In this document: positions 1-4,299 of the stretch, piece by piece | How the letters are laid out: every line of letters begins with the position of its first letter | Numbering within the stretch: the stretch's first letter is position 1 | From: Deltaproteobacteria bacterium | GTDB lineage: Bacteria > Desulfobacterota > Dissulfuribacteria > Dissulfuribacterales > QOAL01 | Assembly (NCBI GenBank): GCA_027068235.1 | Contig: JAMOUE010000446.1 | Location: 1 to 5,344, forward strand | DNA length: 5,344 nucleotides | Direction: 5' to 3' | Notes under the pieces: model-generated | Databases searched by the model: none | Told to the model about the DNA's origin: nothing | Seen by the model: the letters and a program-made list of their open reading frames with translations, nothing else | Translations under genes and position numbers: made by a program

Positions 1-209
1 TGTCTTCCATAACCATTTCCTGCAAAAAACAAACCCCTTTCTACCTCCATCATAGGGCACGCCAAGGCGCCTTTCAAGAATGAGTGTCTGAGGATTCCTT
101 CAGTCCACTGTCCTGAAGCATGTAACTGACCACAGGGTGCTGCAATGCCTTGCTCTATGAAGCTCCCATTCTGTGACTGCTTACCCCTTTTCACCTTTTG
201 CATTCGCAT
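1..209 (-). CDS. Unidentified protein, N-terminal part (runs off left edge)
   Basis: The minus strand is open from an ATG at 209-207 to the window edge, 69 codons with no stop. A second in-frame ATG lies at 203-201. A GGAG (minus strand, plus positions 215-218) sits 5 bases before the first ATG, which is good ribosome-binding-site spacing. In-frame stops close the frame a short way upstream of the ATG. The peptide starts with a basic stretch (MRMQKVKRGK) and later contains GQLHASGQWTEG, ACPMMEVERG and LFFAGNGYG. The last part loosely recalls the C-terminal region of FabK-like nitronate monooxygenases, but such a match would make this a 5'-truncated piece, so I do not assign it. It is divergent from the repressor gene, with 43 bases between the two starts. 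The frame could be chance: it is short and I do not recognise the family. Confidence 0.4.
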   Translation of the reverse strand, partial: MRMQKVKRGKQSQNGSFIEQGIAAPCGQLHASGQWTEGILRHSFLKGALACPMMEVERGLFFAGNGYGR

Positions 210-236
210 GTAAACTCCAAAGAAAAGGTCGCACCT
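193..236. promoter_or_regulatory. Clustered AGGT/ACCT half-sites, candidate operator
   Basis: Three related half-sites lie just before the repressor gene: ACCTTTT at 193-199, its exact inverse AAAAGGT at 223-229, and ACCT at 233-236. The last two form the perfect dyad AGGT-CGC-ACCT (226-236). The cluster overlaps the divergent start region, where a self-regulating XRE/S24 repressor would be expected to bind. The dyads are short and the assignment is inference. No convincing -35/-10 pair for either gene was found here. Confidence 0.3.
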
Positions 237-252
237 GAAGGAAAAAATCCAA

Positions 253-876
253 ATGCCAACCTATTGGGAAATGATAAGAGAGGCCAGGAGCCAGCTCAAA
301 CTCAGCAGGAGACAGGTTGCAGAAAAGGCAGGCATTTCCGAGGCACATCTTCGCTTCGTAGAACTGGGAGAGCGGCCCATGTCACCAAAGACCTTGAGAA
401 AGGTGGCAAATGTCATCGGCATTGACGAAACCCCCCTTATAGACGCATGGCTCCAGGAAAACGTCAAGGGCATGAGCCTTGTACCAAGAGACCTCCAGAA
501 GGTTCCCATCATCTCCTGGGTAAATGCCGGTGATTTTGCCATGACAGACGATCCCAGGCAGCTTGCAGACTATGACGAATGGGTCTGGACCTAGACCAGA
601 GGGCCAAACGTCTTTGCCCTGCGGGTGGAAGGCGATTCCATGGAGCCTGAATTCAGGGAGGGGGAGATTATCATAGTAAACGCGCACATAGCCTGGGAGG
701 TGGGAAGTTACGTCATCGTGAAGAACGGCAAGGGCGAGGCCATCTTCAAGCAGATCAAGAAAAAGGGGGACAAGTGGGTGCTCCATCCCCTCAACCCCAA
801 ATATGAGGACATAGTGGTTGATAACCGCCAGCTCTATGTGGTTGGGGTGGTGGTGGAGAAATTGAAGAGGTATTAG
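253..876 (+). pseudogene. XRE-HTH / S24 LexA-like phage-type repressor, split by amber codon
   Basis: One frame (208 codons with the final stop) carries a full repressor interrupted only by TAG at 592-594, codon 114. Residues about 5-60 form an XRE-type helix-turn-helix (SRRQVAEKAGISEAHL, then ELGERPMSPKTLRKVA). After a linker comes VPIISWVNAGDF, with the Ala92-Gly93 bond expected for S24 self-cleavage. After the stop the frame continues with NVFALRVEGDSMEPEF: catalytic Ser129, and Lys166 in AIFKQIK. The Ser-Lys separation of 37 residues equals that of LexA (S119/K156). Proteins of this kind repress SOS- or prophage-linked genes and are inactivated by RecA-stimulated self-cleavage. The ATG at 253 is preceded by AAGGA at 238-242. 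The upstream piece (113 residues) would resemble the cleaved DNA-binding fragment. The downstream piece could only restart at GTG 625, which has no clear ribosome-binding site. CAG to TAG is the simplest lesion. The gene's own terminator (874-876) is also TAG. Confidence 0.85.
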
Positions 877-933
877 AGGGAAAAGTCTCTAAAAAGTTTC
901 AAAAACAGAATATAGTGAATTAAAAAGTGTATA

Positions 934-945
934 TATGAATTCATA
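934..945. promoter_or_regulatory. Perfect 12-bp palindrome in vapBC leader
   Basis: TATGAATTCATA is its own reverse complement. It lies in the AT-rich spacer 877-1010 between the repressor and the toxin-antitoxin pair, about 65 bases before the antitoxin ATG. Ribbon-helix-helix antitoxins bind short palindromes, so it is a possible operator, but a 12-bp AT-rich palindrome can also arise by chance. Confidence 0.25.
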
Positions 946-962
946 AAAATTAAAAAATAATG

Positions 963-991
963 TTCTTTTCACGAACTCGTGTTAATATAAA
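963..991 (+). promoter_or_regulatory. Candidate vapBC promoter with embedded dyad
   Basis: TATAAA at 986-991 matches a -10 box at five of six bases. The hexamer 17 bases upstream (TTCTTT, 963-968) is a poor -35 box. Between them lies the inverted repeat CACGA-AC-TCGTG (970-981), in the position expected for an operator of an autorepressing VapB-type antitoxin. Transcription from here would give a very short leader ending in GGAG at 1000-1003 and the ATG at 1011. The placement is inferred from spacing only. Confidence 0.35.
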
Positions 992-1010
992 TAAAAAATG
1001 GAGACGGGTT

Positions 1011-1241
1011 ATGGCCACAAAAAATGTTACAATCGCCTTGCCTGAACATCTTTGGAAAAAGGCTAGGAATTTTGCAGACAGGCAGGGGAAAAGTCTATCC
1101 TTTGTGTTAAGGGAAATGCTTGAAAATTTTTTTGATGAAAATACCCAGTTGCAACAGGCGCATGAAAAGATAAGGCAAATAGCAAAAAAACATAGAGGCG
1201 AAATGCAATCATGGAAACGAGAAGATTTGTATGAAATTTAG
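1011..1241 (+). CDS. vapB: Ribbon-helix-helix antitoxin, VapB-type
   Basis: This 76-residue protein starts MATKNVTIALPEHLWKKA: a short beta strand followed by two helices (to about residue 41, MLENFF), the ribbon-helix-helix DNA-binding fold. The tail is charged and helical (QAHEKIRQIAKKHRGEM), suited to binding and blocking a toxin. The ATG at 1011 is chosen because GGAG lies 7 bases upstream. An in-frame ATG at 960 would add 17 residues but has no ribosome-binding site and would place the dyad at 970-981 inside the gene. The stop overlaps the start of the PIN-domain gene by 11 bases, the usual translationally coupled antitoxin-toxin order. Such proteins neutralise the partner RNase and repress their own promoter. 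The VapB name rests mainly on the partner, since the RHH class is shared by several toxin-antitoxin families. Confidence 0.85.
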   Translation: MATKNVTIALPEHLWKKARNFADRQGKSLSFVLREMLENFFDENTQLQQAHEKIRQIAKKHRGEMQSWKREDLYEI

Positions 1242-1650
1242 GGCGTTTTTTGATACAAATATTCTCGCTTATGAGTTTGATAGCTCAGATATACAGAAAC
1301 AGGAAAAGGCCAAAGAGATCCTTGATACATGGCGCCCATCTGGTTTTTTTGTTATCTCAACCCAGGTCATTCAGGAACTTTTTGTGGTTTTGACCAGGAA
1401 ATTAAGACCTGCTCTTCCAGTTAACGATGCCTTTGAGGTAATAAAGGCCTATTCGAGCTGTGCCATACATACCATTTCAGTAGAAACAATATTAAAGGCT
1501 ATACGCATTTCAGATGACCATTCGCTTTCTTTTGGGGACGGACTCATAATAACTGCGGCTAAGGAAGCCGGGTGTAAGGTGCTGTTTACTGAAGACTTGA
1601 ATCACGGGCAGGTAATATGGGGTATTAAAATAGTAAATCCCTTTCTTTAA
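1231..1650 (+). CDS. vapC: PIN-domain ribonuclease toxin, VapC-type
   Basis: This is a 139-residue PIN domain of normal family length. The conserved acidic metal-binding residues are all visible: Asp8 in FFDTNILAY, Glu49 in QVIQELFVVL, Asp103 in FGDGLIITAA and Asp122 in LFTEDLNHG. VapC toxins are magnesium-dependent endoribonucleases that cut tRNA or rRNA and stop translation when not held by the antitoxin. The start lies within the last codons of vapB with only a weak AGAAG upstream, so translation is probably coupled to the antitoxin. The frame is undamaged, so the pair looks functional. The RNA target cannot be told from sequence. Confidence 0.92.
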   Translation: MKFRAFFDTNILAYEFDSSDIQKQEKAKEILDTWRPSGFFVISTQVIQELFVVLTRKLRPALPVNDAFEVIKAYSSCAIHTISVETILKAIRISDDHSLSFGDGLIITAAKEAGCKVLFTEDLNHGQVIWGIKIVNPFL

Positions 1651-1690
1651 AGGCCATCTAACACTTGGAAACGTTAAAAATGGAGCATAA

Positions 1691-1798
1691 GAAAAATATT
1701 CTGATTATCTGTCAGAAAAGCTTGTGGTTATAAGACCTGAAGAGGCAACGGCTGCCAAGGTCCTTGGTAAGCTTGTAAGAAATCAGGGGATTGGATAA
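1691..1798 (+). pseudogene. Short coding-like remnant of unknown origin
   Basis: Between vapC and hicB one plus frame is open for about 35 codons, between stops at 1688-1690 and 1796-1798, with protein-like content (SEKLVVIRPEEATAAKVLGK). It has no ATG. The only possible start is GTG 1724, giving 24 residues without a ribosome-binding site. It may be the 3' end of a lost gene. I do not recognise the family, and a chance frame is possible. The rest of 1651-1831 shows no other gene. Confidence 0.25.
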
Positions 1799-1809
1799 AT
1801 AGTATTTTG

Positions 1810-1820
1810 TAACAGTGTTA
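1810..1820. promoter_or_regulatory. Palindrome TAACA-G-TGTTA before hicB
   Basis: A perfect 5-bp inverted repeat around one base lies directly before the strong ribosome-binding site (AAGGAGG, 1821-1827) of hicB. A regulator binding here could block transcription or translation of the pair. The hicB protein shows no separate DNA-binding domain, so the binder is unclear. A weak upstream promoter (TTGTAA at 1773-1778, 17 bases, TAAATA at 1796-1801) is possible. Confidence 0.3.
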
Positions 1821-1831
1821 AAGGAGGTCCT

Positions 1832-2053
1832 ATGAAAATCAAACTAATCATTGAAAAACATCCTGATGGATATATAGCTTATCCCCTTGGGATGAAAGGA
1901 ATTGTAGTTGGCCAGGGAGACACCTATGAAGAAGCGCTTAAGGATGTCACATCTGCCATAAAATTTCATATTGATACCTTTGGAAAGGATGTATTTGAAG
2001 ATAAAACAGATGTGGAAGAGGCCTTTATTGCAGAGGCTCAACTTGCTGCCTGA
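1832..2053 (+). CDS. hicB: HicB-family antitoxin
   Basis: This 73-residue protein has the HicB (UPF0150) fold signature: an N-terminal beta strand (MKIKLIIEKHPDGYIAYPL), a turn (KGIVVGQGDTYEEAL) and a helix (KDVTSAIKFHIDTFG). HicB binds and inhibits the HicA mRNA interferase. It is short: after about residue 52 there is only an acidic tail (VEEAFIAEAQ), with none of the C-terminal helix-turn-helix or ribbon-helix-helix domains of longer HicB proteins, so autoregulation by DNA binding is not evident. A near-perfect ribosome-binding site (AAGGAGG, 4 bases before ATG) supports the start. The stop TGA shares one base with the ATG of hicA (TGATG at 2051-2055), giving the order antitoxin then toxin. 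With hicA broken, this looks like an orphan antitoxin. Confidence 0.88.
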   Translation: MKIKLIIEKHPDGYIAYPLGMKGIVVGQGDTYEEALKDVTSAIKFHIDTFGKDVFEDKTDVEEAFIAEAQLAA

Positions 2054-2288
2054 TGAAATTTCCAAAGGACATTCCCAAGAAAAAGGCTCTGAAAGCCCTT
2101 GAAAAATTTGGCTTCAAAATTGTGCGTGAAGGGAATCATATGCAATGATCAGGAAGAATCGTGATGGCAGCAAAACTCCTTTAACATTGCCCAATCATAA
2201 AATATTAAAAGGCTCAACCTTGCGTCATATATGCACTCAGGCAGGTATAGACAGGAAAGAGTTTCTAAAGGTTTTTCAGGAATTATAA
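2053..2288 (+). pseudogene. hicA: HicA-family mRNA interferase toxin, frameshifted
   Basis: The frame from ATG 2053 reads MKFPKDIPKKKALKALEKFG and on to IVREGNH, then hits TGA at 2146-2148. From 2142 another frame carries the rest of the family: AMIRKNRDGSKTPLTLPNH, then ILKGSTLRHICTQAGIDRKE and on to TAA at 2286-2288. Restoring one base around 2140-2142 gives GNH-I-AMIRK and a 78-residue HicA of normal length. The catalytic His29 of the G-x-H motif is present, but everything after about residue 29 is lost from the original frame, including the strand and helix that complete the double-stranded-RNA-binding-like fold. HicA toxins cleave mRNA and are held by HicB. The shift site is CATATGCAATG, with no slippery run, so programmed frameshifting is unlikely. 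I read it as an inactivated toxin. Confidence 0.85.
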
Positions 2289-2325
2289 CTGATAGCAAAT
2301 GTTATAGAGGGCTTTTCAATAACGT

Positions 2326-2699
2326 ATGATAAACCGCTTTTCCTCAAGAAGACACCCACTTTCAGAGACTTTATCTTGCCAAAAGACTAAAAAACGCCCG
2401 ATGCTACAAACGGATAGCAGGCTATTTCAGAAGCTCCATCTTTGAACTTGTAGGAGCAGAGATCGCCCAGATCCCAAAGGTGCAGGTTGTCTGTAACAGT
2501 ATATCTGGACATATCAGACATAGCAGTTTCAAAACATGCAAGGGAGATGGCTTTTAGGTAGCATTCCAATAGGGATATTTTTCCAGAAATAGCAACCCTA
2601 CTTAGCCGAGACCGTTACAAAAAACTCTACGAGCTCCTTCAGGCTGGCAATGTAGAGATAAGAGTGGTGCCCAAGTAAAAGGTCTTTATTAATGGCATT
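2326..2699 (+). pseudogene. Decayed phospholipase-D-like, helicase-linked protein fragment
   Basis: Pieces in several frames read as one protein. From ATG 2326, after one lost base, comes KPLFLK. From 2348 (after another lost base) comes EDTHFQRLYLAKRLKN, then RIAGYFRSSIFELVGAEI and VQVVCNS to 2500. After a net +1 shift comes YLDISDIAVSKHAREMAFR, then TAG at 2559-2561, then LLSRDRYKKLYELLQAG and VEIRVVPK, then TAA at 2676-2678. The pattern 'AGYF-S-S' then 'VVCNS-LD' and a basic region ending 'RVVPK' resembles the N-terminal PLD-like domain of proteins that carry or accompany SNF2-type helicases, often in defence islands. The HxK catalytic part and any helicase domain are absent; the trace fades in KVFINGIDERSFQ (to about 2717). 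The family assignment is from memory of such proteins and moderately sure. That it is a pseudogene is clear. Confidence 0.65.
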
Positions 2700-2763
2700 G
2701 ACGAAAGATCTTTTCAGCGGGAGGCATGCATGATGCCATACACAACATTTGACTATAACTCGT

Positions 2764-3071
2764 GATCCAAAATTAAAAAGTAAAACCCTACACAGCCCTT
2801 TTATTCCCATTTCCCACAAATTTTTAACATTATGAAAGCAAAAGAATCTTTTGAGATCACCTTTAGACTTAACCCCACTAAATGGTGGATAATATTGGTC
2901 TGTTCCAACCCATCCCAGTTCAACGTAAATAAAGTTACACACTAATTTTGCCGATAGATAAATAGAAATAAAAATCCAAATCATAAGCGCCCTCTTTTTA
3001 TTTTTATGCAATAGAGCCTTTTGAAGTGAAAGATGGGCGTGAGAAAAATTATATAGATTAGGAGTTACTAT
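2764..3071. other. AT-rich gap without a supported gene
   Basis: Plus-strand frames here are short. The longest ATG frame (2832 to about 2946, MKAKESFEITF...) is 37 codons and has no ribosome-binding site. The minus strand is open throughout, but that frame continues antisense through pilC and the PLD-like relic. No tRNA, terminator hairpin with a T-run, or clear promoter was seen. The last bases hold the pilC ribosome-binding site (AGGAG, 3060-3064). TTGAAG at 3021-3026 and TATATA at 3050-3055 look like promoter boxes but are 23 bases apart, too far for a standard sigma-70 promoter. Confidence 0.5.
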
Positions 3072-4286
3072 ATGCCAGTTTATGTTTGGGCAGGTATAGA
3101 TCCAGCTGGAAGAAAGGCCAAGGGAGAAATTGAAGCAAAGGATGAACAGACAGCCAGGCTTCTCCTTTCCAGGAAAAAGATTCGCCTTAAAAAGCTTAAG
3201 ACGAAGCCTAAAGATCTCTTTGAGAATATAAGTTTCCTTCAGCCAAAGGTTAAAACTAAAGATATTGTTATATTTACACGCCAGCTTTCCACAATGATAG
3301 ATGCAGGTCTGCCTTTGGTGAGAGGGCTTGAGATCCTTGCTACACAGCAAGAAAACCCAACATTCAAAAAAATGCTTACACAGATCAAGACAGATGTGGA
3401 AAGTGGTTCCACCTTTGCCGATGCTCTGAAAAAACATCCTAAACATTTTGATAGGCTTTATAGGAACATGGTGGCTGCTGGTGAAATCGGTGGAATCCTT
3501 GATGAGGTACTGCGAAGATTGGCAGATTACATGGAAAAGGCCCAGGCCCTTAAGGCCAAGGTCAAAGGTGCCATGACGTATCCCGCAATCGTACTTGCAA
3601 TCGCAGCCATTGTATTAAGTATTATTTTGATATTTGTAATTCCAACCTTTGCAAAGATGTTTGCGGAATTTGGTGCTGCTTTACCGTTACCCACCATGAT
3701 AGTTATCAACATAAGTAACTTTTTAAAGTCTTACTTCTTTGCCATAATGGGCGGGATATTTATTTTGGTCTTCATATTCAAAAAATATTACGCAACGGAC
3801 AAGGGAAAATATGTTATAGATAAACTCTTATTGAAGGCGCCGGTATTTGGTCCATTGATTAAAAAGGTGGCAGTTGCCAAGTTTACAAGGACTCTAGGTA
3901 CCCTGATAAACAGCGGTGTTCCCATTATAGAGGCATTGAATGTTGCTGCAGGTACGGCTGGAAATAAGGTTGTGGAAAATGCTATTCGTGCTGTTAAGGC
4001 AAGTATCAGTGAAGGTAGGTCCATTGCGCAGCCATTAATGGAAAGCGAGGTGTTCCCAAGCATGGTGGTTCAGATGATAGCTGTTGGTGAAACGACAGGC
4101 GCATTAGATGCCATGCTCAACAAAATTGCTGATTTTTATGATCAAGAAGTGGATACTGCTGTAGACGCCCTTACCAGTATGATAGAACCCTTTATGATAC
4201 TCTTTCTTGGTGGTACAATCGGCTCCATAATTATTGCCATGTATTTACCTATATTCGAAATGGCAGGAGTTGTGGGAGGAGGTTAA
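3072..4286 (+). CDS. pilC: Type IV pilus / type II secretion inner-membrane platform protein, PilC/GspF family
   Basis: This 404-residue protein has normal family length and begins MPVYVWAGIDPAGRKAKGEI, the typical cytoplasmic N-terminus. Two T2SSF domains follow. The first (about 68-191) has the motif AAGEIGGILDEVL at 135-147; the second (about 271-393) repeats it as AVGETTGALDAML at 337-349. Membrane segments are visible at about 169-191 (AIVLAIAAIVLSIILIFVIP), 217-238 and 373-396, each domain ending in a hydrophobic helix. PilC sits in the inner membrane beneath the pilus, binds the assembly ATPases PilB/PilT and drives pilin insertion; GspF does the same for a pseudopilus. AGGAG lies 7 bases before the ATG. 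No pilB, pilT or gsp neighbour is in the window, so pilus versus secretion cannot be settled, although the N-terminus looks more like PilC. A cobalamin gene follows after 13 bases, probably co-transcribed. Confidence 0.93.
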   Translation: MPVYVWAGIDPAGRKAKGEIEAKDEQTARLLLSRKKIRLKKLKTKPKDLFENISFLQPKVKTKDIVIFTRQLSTMIDAGLPLVRGLEILATQQENPTFKKMLTQIKTDVESGSTFADALKKHPKHFDRLYRNMVAAGEIGGILDEVLRRLADYMEKAQALKAKVKGAMTYPAIVLAIAAIVLSIILIFVIPTFAKMFAEFGAALPLPTMIVINISNFLKSYFFAIMGGIFILVFIFKKYYATDKGKYVIDKLLLKAPVFGPLIKKVAVAKFTRTLGTLINSGVPIIEALNVAAGTAGNKVVENAIRAVKASISEGRSIAQPLMESEVFPSMVVQMIAVGETTGALDAMLNKIADFYDQEVDTAVDALTSMIEPFMILFLGGTIGSIIIAMYLPIFEMAGVVGGG

Positions 4287-4299
4287 TCAAAAGGATAGA

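Noticed and set aside
198..425. Plus-strand 75-codon frame overlapping the repressor start
   Set aside because: It is out of frame with the HTH domain, has no family motif, and most of it overlaps the repressor gene.
592..594. Recoding of the amber codon as an amino acid such as pyrrolysine
   Set aside because: The repressor's own final stop (874-876) and the vapB stop (1239-1241) are also TAG, and no pyl gene is in the window. A simple nonsense mutation is more likely.
382..786. Minus-strand open frame across the repressor
   Set aside because: The plus strand carries HTH and S24 motifs in register over the same bases. The minus frame is a shadow.
873..892. Terminator hairpin after the repressor (TTAGAG / CTCTAA)
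   Set aside because: The stem is only 6 bp, AT-rich, with an 8-base loop, and is followed by A residues rather than a T-run.
960..1010. Upstream ATG at 960 as the vapB start
   Set aside because: There is no ribosome-binding site before it, the added residues are not typical of RHH antitoxins, and it would cover the dyad and -10-like box. ATG 1011 has GGAG at proper distance.
2139..2148. Programmed ribosomal frameshift in hicA
   Set aside because: CATATGCAATG has no slippery heptamer or homopolymer run, and no downstream stem was evident. HicA is not known to use frameshifting.
2240..3101. Repeated 11-mer GCAGGTATAGA in hicA and pilC as a possible direct repeat
   Set aside because: Both copies lie inside coding sequence in conserved protein contexts and the flanks do not match. 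Chance identity.
2598..3446. Long minus-strand open frame antisense to pilC and the PLD-like relic
   Set aside because: It covers pieces of two clearly plus-strand coding regions and the composition (Cys-, Phe- and Leu-rich, no domain pattern) is that of an antisense shadow. Only its middle part over the gap was kept as a weak observation.
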